A stretch of DNA of 64,000 bases from Girardinichthys multiradiatus. Its lineage: Eukaryota > Chordata > Actinopteri > Cyprinodontiformes > Goodeidae. A program made the translations under genes and the position numbers. The stretch is from positions 769,326-833,325 of the forward strand of contig NC_061817.1 of the NCBI RefSeq assembly GCF_021462225.1, in the 5' to 3' direction. The notes under the pieces were generated by a model. The model saw nothing but the letters and a program-made list of their open reading frames with translations. It was not told the origin of the DNA and made no database searches. Every line of letters starts with the position of its first letter. Within the stretch, counting starts at the first letter, position 1. Below, in pieces: positions 21,950 through 31,969 of this stretch.

Positions 21950-23219
21950 CTTGGGTTGGACAATGAAACTGAAACACCTGTCATTTTAGTGTGGGAGGTT
22001 TCATGGCTAAATTGGACCAGCCTGGTAGCCAGTCTTCATTGATTGCACATTGCACCAGTAAGAGCAGAGTGTGAAGGTTCAATTAGCAGGGTAAGAGCAC
22101 AGTTTTGCTCAAAATATTGAAATGCACACAACATTATGGGTGACATACCAGAGTTCAAAAGAGGACAAATTGTTGGTGTACGTCTTGCTGGCGCATCTGT
22201 GACCAAGACAGCAAGTCTTTGTGATGTATCAAGAGCCACGGTATCCAGGGTAATGTCAGCATACCACCAAGAAGGACGAACTACATCCAACAGGATTAAC
22301 TGTGGACGCAAGAGGAAGCTGTCTGAAAGGGATGTTCGGGTGTTAACCTGGATTGTATCCAAAAAACATAAAACCACGGCTGCCCAAATCACGGCAGAAT
22401 TAAATGTGCACCTCAACTCTCCTGTTTCCACCAGAACTGTCCGTCGGGAGCTCCACAGGGTCAATCTACACGGCCGGGCTGCTATAGCCAAACCTTTGGT
22501 CACTCATGCCAATGCCAAACGTCGGTTTCAATGGTGCAAGGAGCACAAATCTTGGGCTGTGGACAATGTGAAACATGTATTGTTCTCTGATGAGTCCACC
22601 TTTACTGTTTTCCCCACATCCAGGAGAGTTACGGCATGGAGAAGCCCCAAAGAAGCGTACCACCCAGACTGTTGCATGCCCAGAGTGAAGCATGGGGGTG
22701 GATCAGTGATGGTTTGGGCTGCCATATCATGGCATTCCCTTGGCCCAATACTTGTGCTAGATGGGCGCGTCACTGCCAAGGACTACCGAACCATTCTTGA
22801 GGACCATGTGCATCCAATGGTTGAAACATTGTATCCTGAAGGTGGTGCCGTGTATCAGGATGACAATGCACCAATACACACAGCAAGACTGGTGAAAGAT
22901 TGGTTTGATGAACATGAAAGTGAAGTTGAACATCTCCCATGGCCTGCACAGTCACCAGATCTAAATATTATTGAGCCACTTTGGGGTGTTTTGGAGGAGC
23001 GAGTCAGGAAACGTTTTCCTCCACCAGTATCACGTAGTGACCTGGCCACTATCCTGCAAGAAGAATGGCTTAAAATCCCTCTGACCACTGTGCAGGACTT
23101 GTATATGTCATTCCCAAGACCAAATGATGCTGTATTGGCCACAAAAGGAGGCCCTACACCATACTAATAAATTATTGTGGTCTAAAACCAGGTGTTTCAG
23201 TTTCATTGTCCAACCCCTG
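21950..23219 (+). mobile_element. complete Tc1/mariner element, DD36E type
   Basis: A 1,270-bp element with 31-bp terminal inverted repeats (21950-21980 and 23189-23219). The inner 28 bases match exactly; positions 2 and 3 differ (left CTTGGG, right CAGGGG). TA duplications flank it at 21948-21949 and 23220-23221. The short repeats contrast with the 200-bp repeats of the 8-kb element. It contains a single intact transposase frame. No second copy is in the window. Confidence 0.95.
22136..23167 (+). CDS. intact Tc1/mariner transposase, DD36E, 343 aa
   Basis: A cut-and-paste transposase with no interruption. Residues 1-50 hold a helix-turn-helix (TKTASLCDVSRATVSRVMSA), followed by CGRKRKLS at 56-63 in the position of the GRPR-like motif. 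A second DNA-binding subdomain covers about 64-110. The catalytic residues are D152 (LFSDESTF), D243 (YQDDNAPIH) and E280 (QSPDLNIIEPLW). I count 36 residues between D243 and E280, not the 34 of standard Tc1. A DD36E Tc1/mariner group named Incomer has been described in animals, and both protein and element length fit it. The start is the first ATG after the left repeat and leader. The full frame suggests recent arrival; activity is untested. Confidence 0.93.
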   Translation: MGDIPEFKRGQIVGVRLAGASVTKTASLCDVSRATVSRVMSAYHQEGRTTSNRINCGRKRKLSERDVRVLTWIVSKKHKTTAAQITAELNVHLNSPVSTRTVRRELHRVNLHGRAAIAKPLVTHANAKRRFQWCKEHKSWAVDNVKHVLFSDESTFTVFPTSRRVTAWRSPKEAYHPDCCMPRVKHGGGSVMVWAAISWHSLGPILVLDGRVTAKDYRTILEDHVHPMVETLYPEGGAVYQDDNAPIHTARLVKDWFDEHESEVEHLPWPAQSPDLNIIEPLWGVLEERVRKRFPPPVSRSDLATILQEEWLKIPLTTVQDLYMSFPRPNDAVLATKGGPTPY

Positions 23220-23221
23220 TA

Positions 23222-23619
23222 TATTTGAACTTGAACCGATGCTTCTCAGAGTAATACATCATTCCACTGTCCTTTACCATCCGCAGCATCACTTATTAGT
23301 TCAGAAAAGCTAGATAAGAACTTTCTGGGATGTCCAAAGAATCGGTTGCAGCCTGGTGGTTAAACAGCTTATGCTGGAAAATAATGTATTAAAGCTTAAG
23401 ACTCCATAGAAACACAAGGCACACACACAATGAGGTATGGAGTTTAATCAGTAGAACCCTGACTGGTGTCAAGCATTCTTTGGGTCTCTTATTTAGGCTT
23501 GCAAACCCCTGGAAGGAAAACTCATGAGCTCTATAACCTGTTCAGCCTAAGTGGTTTGTAATAAAAGATTTAGTGATATAGTGATATAAATGCTTCCCTA
23601 CTATTATTTAAAAAAAAGA
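23222..23619. other. spacer with no supported gene
   Basis: Nothing recognised between the DD36E element and the LINE. Confidence 0.5.
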
Positions 23620-25890
23620 GAGTAGGGATCAGGGGAACAGCACTAGGCTGGTTTAAATCTTATCTGTCTGACAGATTCCAGTTTGTTCATGTAAATGATA
23701 AATCATCTTTAAACTCCAGGGTTAATTGTGGAGTACCACAGGGTTCAGTACTTGGGCCAATTATCTTTACTATATGCTTCCAATAGGTCAAATTATCAGG
23801 CAGCATGGGATAAATTTTCACTGTTACACTGATGATACCTCAGCTTTACTTATCCATAAATCTTGATGAGCCCAACCAGTTAGATAGACTACAAGCATGT
23901 CTTGAAGATATAAAAACTTGGATGACTTTAAATTTTTTGCTTCTAAATTCAGACAAGACAGAAGTTGTCGTCTTTGGACCGGAGTCTTTAAAAAAGAAAC
24001 TGCTTAGTCAATCACTTAACCTGGATGGCATTAAATTGACCTCCGATAATAAAGTAAAAAACCTTGGTGTTATTTTTGACCAGGACATATCATTTAAATC
24101 CCATATTAAACAGGTTTCTAGGATTTCCTTCTTTCATCTCCAGAACATTGCCAAACTTAGAAATATCCTATCCAGGAGTGACGCTGAAAAACTAGTCCAT
24201 GCATTTGTTACTTCAAGGCTGGACTATTGTAATTCTTTACTATCAGGATGTCCACAAAATGCAGTTAAAAGCCTTCAGCTGATTCAAAAATGCTGCAGCA
24301 AGAGTTCTGATGAAAATTAAAAAGAGAGATCATATTTCTCCTATTTTAGCTTCCCTTCACTGTCTCCCTGTTAAATCCAGAATAGAATTTAAAAATTTAA
24401 AATTCTCCTCCTCACATATAAAGCCCTTAATGATCTAGCTCCATCATACATCAGAGATCTGATTGGTCCATATGTTCCTAACAGAGCACTTTGTTCTCAG
24501 ACTGCAGGTTTACTGGTGGTTCCTAGAGTCTCTAGAAGTAGAATGGGAGGCAGATCCTTTAGTTATCAGGCTCCTCTCCTGTGGAACCAGCTCCCAGTTT
24601 TAGTCCGTGAGGCAGACACCCTGTCTACTTTTAAGACTAGGCTTAAAACTTTCCTTTTTGATAAAGCTTACAGTTAGGGTGGCTTAGTTTATCAGGGAGG
24701 GAGCCTTCCTCCCTCCCTGTTGGTTGGAGTAAGGGGGAGTCAGGTTTAGCCTAAACCGGCTCAGTTAAGGTTGAGGTGCAAACACACCCTCCATTTCTGC
24801 TACCTGTATGACCCCTTCTCTTTTCCGATGGTTGTGATCAGTCTGACAGAGGGAGGTATCCCAATCCTTGTGGTTTTTAGTATAACAATGACCATCAGTG
24901 GGACCCTTTGTGGGGTTCCTTGAGACGACATTGTTGTAAATAAGCGCCGTTTAACTAAATAATCTGAACTGAAACTATCTGTGTAGTTATGCTGCTATAG
25001 GCTTAGGCTGCTGGAGGACATAATGACCACTTTCACCCTCTTCGTTACATTCTCACACTACTCTCCAATTTTGCATTATTTGCTGTTATTTCAGCTTTTA
25101 ACTTTGTTCTCTCTATTCTCTTCCTAGAAGCTACACCTGGCCTGACTCTGTGTCTACCTGTGACACCTTTCTGGAGAGGAGCATCGTCCAAGCTTCTGCT
25201 GGCAACAACTTAATGCTCACCTTCTACAGATGATCCACATGGCCCTGTCTTTTAGTGTTTAACCCTTTCTCTCTCCTAGACATGGCTACTGACTGAGCTT
25301 AACTGTAACTAACTATGTGCTCTCTTTCAGACTCTAACCTTGAAAACTGGCTCAGAGTTTATCTGTTCTTTCTTTCTAGGTGAAACGACTAAAGGAGCTA
25401 CATCCATTAACATTTACTTCTCCTTCCCATAGAAAGTACTCCCTGGATCAGTGCTTCTTTGTTCCCTTTGTGTCTCTGCTCTGTTCTCTCAAACCCCCAG
25501 TCGGTCGTGGCAGATGGCCGCTCACACTGAGCCTGGTTCTGGTTCTGCTGGAGGTTTCTTCCTGTTAAAAGGGAGGTTTTCCTCTCCACTGTTGCTACAT
25601 GCATGCTCAGTATGAGGGATTGCTGCAAAGTCAACACCAGTGACTGTCCACTGTCTCTACATGCTCATCCAGGAGGAGTGAATGCTGCAAGTCACTGACT
25701 GGATGCAATCTGCTGGGTTTCCTTAGATAGAAAAACTTTTTATCCAGTTTGAATAAAAAGCTAACTCCGACTGCACTGTTCAATTGTTAGGATTAATTGG
25801 AATGTATGAACCTGACTGTTGTGAAGTGCCTTGAGACAACATGTGTTGTGAATTGGCGCTATATAAATAAAACTGAATTGAATTGAATTA
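23620..25890 (+). pseudogene. L2/Rex1-like LINE, RT C-terminal half and 3' UTR
   Basis: A 5'-truncated non-LTR retrotransposon. It starts within the reverse transcriptase (TALGWFKSYLSDRFQFV, then VNCGVPQGSVLGP near 23730-23760). A frameshift breaks the DDT catalytic block near 23830. It continues in an open frame at 23832-24320 with LDRLQACLEDIKTWM, NSDKTEVVVFGP and LGVIFDQDISFKSHIKQ, then LVHAFVTSRLDYCNSLLSGC. A further frame shift leads into KKRDHISPILASLH-type sequence and SRSRMGGRSFSYQAPLLWNQ near 24530-24600. The 3' UTR ends TGTGAATTGGCGCTATATAA, then ATAAAACTGAATTG repeats. An unrelated block interrupts it at about 24692-24975. It cannot encode active enzyme. Confidence 0.85.
24692..24975 (+). 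mobile_element. retroposon tail nested in the LINE
   Basis: Compared with the second copy at 45840-45900, this copy gains about 285 bp between TGGCTTAGTTTATC and CTATCTGTGTAGTTATGCTG. The extra block ends CCTTGAGACGACATTGTTGT, then AAATAAGCGCCGTTTAACTA and an AATAATCTGAACTGAA tail, which is itself the layout of a LINE or SINE 3' end. Exact borders and target duplication are uncertain. Confidence 0.65.
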
Positions 25891-26778
25891 TGGGGTTACT
25901 TGAATTAGGTTCATCATACAACCGTCTTCATTAGAATACATTAACAAAAATATAATTAGAACAAAAATAGCTTCTACTTCCTGCCACTAACTATCAAGGA
26001 AGACAAAGATTAGGCACAGAAGAACCTTTTTTAAGCCTTTAATTGGAACAAAACGATCTGAGCAAAGCACCACATAGAGCGAGATAATAATTTCAATATA
26101 AACAACCATTAGTTTAAATCAACCTATAATTTACAACACAAACACAGCGGCAATGTTGCACGCTCTGAAGGGAAACCTATGCAGACTGAGGCTGAGAATT
26201 ATAGGTATGGTTTTACAACAGAGAGGAAGCAACAGGATCATCAACTCAATTGTGGAGTTCTGAAGAAGCTTGTAGTTGGTTCAAATGACACATTATATTA
26301 TCTGACTGTCTATACCACTGTCAAACCCAAGCAGCTCTGAGACCTTCTGCTAGTAGATATTACTTATTAAGAATCATATAATCACATTTTCATGCTTTTG
26401 AATATGCAGTAATATTCAATAAATTAGAATATGCATTCCAATGAGGCTTGTTTGCAAGATTAAAAACGTCTTTAAGCAGGGATTAAAAATACTTTTTATT
26501 AGGCCCACGTTTCTGTATACATTTGTTTTTATTGGTCTAATGTAATATTTTAATCTTAAAAATCTCAGGTTGCGGGACCAGATGGCATTACTCCTTCAGT
26601 TTTTGGGTTCCTGAGAATCCAAAAACTTGTCCTGTTACCCCCCCTGTATTTCCATTGCATTTTCCACGGTAAGCAAGATCTCGGTCGATACTGTTCCAGG
26701 GGGAGGACTTACTGCTCAGCATCTGGTGCTGGTTTGGACCTCATAGTGTAAAATACAGTAAAATGGTTAGGGTACAAG
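25891..26778. other. spacer, minor LINE trace
   Basis: Mostly unassigned. Near 26575-26610 a short frame reads VAGPDGITPSVFGFL, similar to the AGPDG motif of LINE reverse transcriptases. It is too short to place. Confidence 0.35.
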
Positions 26779-26818
26779 AAGGTTCGAGGAAAATGTTGTG
26801 GGTCAAATAGTAGAAATA

Positions 26819-27346
26819 CAGTGAGGTGAACAAGTACTCGATACAGTACCAAATTTGCAGGATTTCCCACTTGCAAAGCTTCTAGAAGTCTTTCATTTTT
26901 ATCATAGGTATTCGTCAACTCTGAGTAACGGAATCTTAAACAAAAATCCAGGAAATCACATTGTATGTTTTTGAAGTAATTAATTAGTATTTTATTGCAT
27001 TCTGGATCTTTGTCTCGCAACCTGAGATTTTTAAGATTAAATTATTGGCAGTGTAAATACATCTGTGCTGTGGGCGACTCAGTAGGAAGAGTACTTGTCT
27101 TGCAATCAGAAGGGGGTTTGATTCCAGCTTCCTCCTCCCATATGTCGATGTGCCCCTGGGCAAGGCACTTAACCTCAAGTTGTCTACTGATCTGCGTATC
27201 GGTGTATGAATGTGTGAGCGTTAATTAGTGCGATTAGGTGAATGTGGCTCTAGTGTAAAGCGCTTTGAGTGGTCTGTATGACTGGAAAGGCGCTATATAA
27301 GTTCAGTTCATTTACCATTTGTATCAAGTACTTGTTCACCCCACTG
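26819..27346. mobile_element. Tc1-like MITE interrupted by a SINE
   Basis: Left end CAGTGAGGTGAACAAGTACT and right end AGTACTTGTTCACCCCACTG are inverse, with TA at 26817-26818 and 27347-27348. The left interior (TTTGCAGGATTTCCCACTTG, TTTTATCATAGGTATTC, CAGGAAATCACATTGTATG) matches the long terminal repeat of a Tc1 family I know from fish. Most of the right repeat and all of the transposase are missing. The SINE at 27070-27317 sits near the right end. Confidence 0.8.
27070..27317 (+). mobile_element. tRNA-derived SINE
   Basis: The head has box A-like GACTCAGTAGG and box B GGTTTGATTCC about 40 bases apart. The body follows (GCAAGGCACTTAACCTCAAG), then the characteristic tail AAAGCGCTTTGAGTGGTC and GGCGCTATATAAGTTCAGT with TTTACCAT. 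Nearly full length. The CAAGGCACTTAACC and GCGCTATATAA modules are known from teleost SINE families. Confidence 0.85.
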
Positions 27347-27411
27347 TATTTTTACTATTTGACTCTATTTTGACTATTTGAACATTATTTTCCTCGAACC
27401 TTTTCAGGGAA

Positions 27412-29571
27412 AATAATGCTGTTTAAGGGGAGTCTTAAACAGCAGTTAAGAGGCCATAATAGAATGTGTCAGGTGAAAAGGCCTATAGATACTGTAATGA
27501 TGCATTTCCAATCATGTAATGCTAACGGTGTAAACTTTGCTTTCTTTTCACAGAGTAAAGGTCTTACAAACCACATATTTTAGATTATGATCTAGACATG
27601 ATCGAATACAGTCAAGTATCATAAAAAATTTGTGAAACTTCCCTTTAATCAAGTACCACTAGCTATGAATGTTGACTTTAGCCAATGGTTATATTTCTCA
27701 CAGTACTGACAAATCATTTCTCTCTTCTGTCATGTTTTTTTTCTACAGATCACACAAAATGCTGCATCGCAAACTACATGAAAGTGGGAGATGCATCTTT
27801 ATTAATTCTGTAACTGATGAAAAGTCTGTTTTCTGCTACTCGGTTAACACAACAAGGCACATCAAGAACTACTTCCTGTCTTATGGCAAAATAAGAGTCT
27901 CAAGAGTAGACATGGGGCATTAGCCTTAAAAGACTCACCTTCAAATGTGGAGCCCATAGAAACAGCCTATACTTACTATACTACTATACTTAACTTTAAT
28001 GAGAAATATTGCAACACTTTAATATCTCAATATTTCATGTCACAGGTTCTCTGTCTACCTTTACACATCTTACCTCAGCAACTTTCAAAGGTGAATAGCT
28101 TTTTGACATTCCCTTTGAGAATGAATTGAATTGTAAATGGCCTCCTTGTCCTTTTGTGCAGAGGACACTGTGATACTTGGACGGAACAGACACAGGCCTG
28201 ACCTTCTCTAGCTGCAGATACTGTACCATCTGCCTGTTTTTCTTTTTGATAAATAAATTATACAGTAGCTGAAATGGAGCTCTGCATTGTGGATTTCTTC
28301 TGTCTTCATGGTGGTGTAAAGGCGGGTTTAGTAATCTGGGTTCATGTTTAAAACTCTAGGTGGCTATATTGTTTTCTTGAGTTTCATTCTACAGCAGTGA
28401 CCTATTGTTTGATTTTGTTTGTATGTTGTAGTTGGTTTTGATTTCTCCCATTGCTCACACCTGAGTTCTGATGTTGAAACAACTACTGTCTGCATTAGGA
28501 ATCAATTTTTCCCTTTTGTATGCTGGCTAATTGTGTGTGCGTTGGGTGTAGTTCTCATGCTTCAGGCCTTCATTTGTGGATCTACCTCAGGTTCCTGAAT
28601 TTCCTGCCTTGCACCATCATTTGTGATTAAAGTTGCATCTGCCTGCTTCCTGCCTTGTTTCTGCATCCTTCACATCTTGGAACATGACAAGCTGAGTGCA
28701 GTAGAACACCAAGCTTTGTCTCTCTTTCATGTCTAAGGAATAGGTCTAATTTCATGATAGGATTGCTGGAGTGGTGGAAATTCCCACAGCAGTGTGTCTT
28801 CAAACAAATCGTTTGGACTGGTTAAAACAGGTTGTTTTCAATCTGACGAGACTCTTGTGTAAACATCCTGAGGTTTCATTAGACCGGATCAGAGACACTT
28901 GAAGGAGGCCCACTTTTTCATCCTTCTAAAGGATATGCATATGATTCACAGATTATTTGAAGGACAAATCTATGAAACGTTCAGTCGAGCTATATAAGTC
29001 ATAACAACAAATCCCTTTTATACAAAATCAGATATTATTTTACAAGATGCTAAACTCTTAATCAAGACGTCTTTCAGAGTGCAGTTTCATTTGAATATAA
29101 AGCTACCAATTAAATAACCAATAAAAACAAGAGCTCTAGGATGTATGTTTAAACTCAGGGCATAACAAACGTATTCACACGCTCCGAACCTTTTCCCATA
29201 TTACAACAGCATACTTTAATGATCTAAACCACTACTGTATCTGAGTAAAGTTACCTCGACCTTCTTCAAATCTAACAAAACTGGTATGAAATTTGTATGC
29301 TGTTTCTGCTGGCTTGTGGAGAAAACATCTTTGTTTGGCACTGCCATCATTGTAAAGATATCAAAGAACGCCCCCAGAGGTCATCAAAGGTCAAAGACTA
29401 AACAACACTGTTTTCTACATGACAAACAGAGCTCACCCAGACATTGTTAAAGAGCTCTATTCGTGTGAACACTGGATTTCTACTGTGTTTTCAGGGGCAA
29501 CTTTGGTTATTTCTGTCAGAAAAAGCCACAACATTTCCCTCAAGGTGAGTGTTGAGTGACTGCTGAGCAAG
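27412..29571. other. spacer, probable intron
   Basis: No gene supported. It follows the donor site of the exon at 29927-31438 on the minus strand, so it is likely intron of that gene. A dispersed repeat is listed at 28320-28687. Confidence 0.45.
28320..28687 (+). repeat. dispersed repeat ending CATGACA, second copy
   Basis: It ends CTTGTTTCTGCATCCTTCAC, then ATCTTGGAACATGACA, after a GTGATTAAAGTTGCATCTGC signal. This is the same plan as at 9967-10233 and 32740-33120. Class unknown. Confidence 0.4.
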
Positions 29572-29580
29572 TGTGTGTGT

Positions 29581-29622
<42 letters not shown>
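29569..29622. repeat. (GT)n microsatellite
   Basis: About 26 GT units with one GTAT interruption, ending GAGGGTGTGTC. Directly visible. Confidence 0.95.
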
Positions 29623-29624
<2 letters not shown>

Positions 29625-29920
29625 GTGTGTCAGAGTTTAGAAACCATGACTGCACAACGCATAGGGGATCAAGGTGAGCAGATGACTGGTAGCTTCCATT
29701 TATGTTGCATTATGAAATCTGTATCCCAAAATTCATAACAATAAAGCTATTATAGACCAAATTATCTACAGTTGTAAAATGTAACGTTCTGATTCAATCT
29801 CATTTTCCTCTCTATGTCCAAAGACAAAAAGTCAGTCATCGAGGATGACTATTTGCTGTAATTATTTCGGTTCTCAACTGCTGAAAATAAAGTGAAGACT
29901 TTATATCATATTTCATAGCA

Positions 29921-29930
29921 TCTTACCTCC
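29921..29930 (-). other. 5' splice donor of the serine-rich exon
   Basis: On the minus strand the exon end GGAG is followed by GTAAGA, close to the MAG|GTRAGT consensus. It is reached in the open frame one base after the GGA codon, giving a phase 1 intron. The frame would otherwise stop four codons later. Confidence 0.85.
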
Positions 29931-31438
29931 ATGTTTCTTGTTCCTCTCCTTTATCATGGTTCTGGTCTCAGTGGGACAGCTGGACATAGATGACAACCCA
30001 TTAGTAGTTTGGTTAGGTATGGGAATACGGACTGCAGATCCTGTGGTGGTGTCGATTGTGGCAGGCCAAGAGAACAAAGCAATCCTCTGTAAGATTAGGT
30101 CCACATTATCTTTTTCATCACATTCACCATCTTCCAAAGATTCAATCGCTGTGGAGCTAGAGGTGCAGGAAGAACTAAATTGCCTTTGGAGATTGGGGAC
30201 CATGTGTACAACCTGGGATTGTGACAAATTATCCATCTGAAGGTTCTCAGGTGAGGAAAGGGCTACAGGAGAGCAACTCATTACTGGAATAGTGATGGAA
30301 TGGTGTGAAGGAACTGGAGAACTTGGAGATATGGGTGAACGTTGATAGCTATAGGGTTGAACTGGTGTGTCAGAAGAACTGTCTAGGCTGCTGAGAGAGG
30401 CTGAAGGGCTGGCAGTTGTAGATGAAGGGCTTGGGTGGTGGTTCTGAAGGTAGCTTATGCTCTGCTGGGAACGGATTGAAGCCTTAGGGCTCATCAATCC
30501 CACCTCTAGCTTGGCAGGGGGGGTTGGTGAGATGTTGCTTACTAAGCTGTCCAGATCCAAAGGGAACTTGCCGAGACGTGGAGTTTCTTTGGGTTTGGAC
30601 TGAGGATTCTTGATGGTCCGAAGCAGTTGTTGGGATCCACATTCTTGAAAAGAATACCCACTATGCAGACCACACCAGTTAGAATTGGCATCAACATACT
30701 TCATTCCTGGAGATATCTTGCCTTCACCACCATCTCTTGAAATTCCTAGTTTCCCTTCTCCTGGAAGTTGGAAGTCAAGAATTGACATTGTGCCATGGTT
30801 TAGCACCTGAGGCTCTCCAATATCCAGCATCTGCTTGGGCCCTTGGCTCACCTCAGATTTGAAAACACTCCCATGGGAGAACTTCTCCATATTTGCTTCA
30901 TGCTGTTGTGGCCAGTTGAGCTTAGATCCATTGTACTCCCTCTGAGGTGGGGGGCTGTGATAGGATGTCAACTTGTTAGCTGGGATGATATAGCCACCAC
31001 CACTGGAGTACTCCAAGCTGGATGTAGATCTGTAAAGGCTGTCATTGTCACTGCCAGGCCCTGACAGTTTTAAGCAAAAGTTGGGGTTTAACCTGCTTTG
31101 GAAGGAAGCAGCTCTGGACACAGAGGAGCTATTGTTGGAGATTATTGGCCTGTTCATAGTTCCTCTGTTGAAGGACAAGCTGCTGCCTACAGCATGGGTA
31201 TTGAGGATGGGGCTGAGACTTGAGCTCAGGCATGTATGGGAGTGCACTGACGAACTCATGCTCTTGTTGCTGACGACAACAGATGGAGACTGGCCACCTT
31301 GACCCTGTTCCATGCTGGGTTTATTGTGGTTAAGGATGAAATAGGAGGAAGAGGGGGGAATGGGGGTGGACACAGAGGAAGCTGAGGCGACAGACGTCAC
31401 GTCATCCACAGTTTCATCGTCGAATGATCTCTTCAGTG
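29927..31438 (-). CDS. internal coding exon of an unidentified serine-rich host gene
   Basis: A 1,512-bp exon open throughout on the minus strand. Its upstream border is a strong acceptor (pyrimidine-rich TTTTTCTTGTTTCCATCTGC then AG at 31440-31439). Its downstream border is a donor (GGAG|GTAAGA, GT at 29926-29925). Both borders are phase 1, so 503 whole codons plus split codons are encoded and skipping would keep frame. An upstream ATG at 31454 lies in the intron and is not the start. The protein begins LKRSFDDETVDDVTSV and ends IKERNKKHG. I count 100 serines in 503 residues and a dozen SP sites, clustered in 310-420. A segment SLEDGECDEKDNVDLILQR precedes a hydrophobic RIALFSWPATI. No catalytic domain, zinc finger or signal peptide is visible. 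It looks like a disordered regulatory or scaffold protein. Other exons were not found. Confidence 0.85.
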
Positions 31439-31465
31439 CTGCAGATGGAAACAAGAAAAATTCAA
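31439..31465 (-). other. 3' splice acceptor of the serine-rich exon
   Basis: On the minus strand TTGAATTTTTCTTGTTTCC then ATCTGCAG directly precedes the exon. The tract is 27 bases and rich in T/C with no intervening AG, a textbook acceptor. Confidence 0.85.
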
Positions 31466-31537
31466 CTCATTATAAGGTCTCTCACTTTGGGCAGTAGTAC
31501 GAAATAGATCAGAATAAGTTCAATTCAAACAGAGACA

Positions 31538-31612
31538 AGACATGCAGCAAAGGTCACAAGGTCGGTGGTCGAGCCCAGGATTGCTGCGTGGAGGACCTCG
31601 ATGCCTTAGCCG
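31538..31612 (-). mobile_element. tRNA-derived SINE fragment
   Basis: Reverse orientation of the same SINE family as 8016-9775: ACATGCAGCAAAGGTCAC, the inverse box B GGTCGGTGGTCGAGCCC, and GCTGCGTGGAGGACCTCGAT. Only the head region remains. It lies in the intron about 100 bp upstream of the serine-rich exon. Confidence 0.65.
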
Positions 31613-31933
31613 TGTCGACTTTAACTATTTAAAAGAACCAAACCTGAAAATGTTCATATCCAAGGATTATAACACTATATTAGCAGATATTGACCAGCTA
31701 CACTTTTAGAAGAGAATGTTGTTAAGTTTGTCACTATTTTCACTGCTAAATAGTGTCTGTGTTACTTTGCAGAGTTCTGCTGGCAGGGGATTCTAGCTGT
31801 TTTAATCCCCTTTACCAGCTGATCCTAACTCCGCCAGGATCATTTTCAAACAACTGCAGGACCTGTAAAAGCACAAGAATGTACCTCAATCCCATTGCAT
31901 GTACGATAATTCTGACACGCAATGACACAATAC

Positions 31934-31969
<36 letters not shown>

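Larger units (their letters stand above)
26779..27411. repeat. outer palindrome enclosing a MITE
   Basis: The left arm 26779-26816 (GAAGGTTCGAGGAAAAT, GTCAAATAGTA) is the inverse of the right arm 27349-27411 (TACTATTTGACT, ATTATTTTCCTCGAACCTTT). The right arm carries one extra AGTCAAATAG-like tandem unit. The arms lie outside the TA duplications of the inner MITE, so they belong to an older inverted-repeat element into whose loop the MITE moved. Confidence 0.75.

Noticed and set aside
22036..22503. 155-codon minus-strand frame
   Set aside because: Antisense shadow of the DD36E transposase and its leader.
26575..26640. Short AGPDG-like LINE trace
   Set aside because: Only about 15 residues fit; too short to annotate as a separate element.
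28035..28229. Possible small minus-strand exon with a good donor (CTGAG|GTAAGA)
   Set aside because: The upstream side has CAG sites but a purine-rich rather than pyrimidine-rich tract. Its phase does not fit the phase 1 donor of the serine-rich exon, and the peptide has no recognisable feature.
30843..31302. Plus-strand open frames over the serine-rich exon
   Set aside because: Shadows: the minus strand has the splice borders and biased composition.
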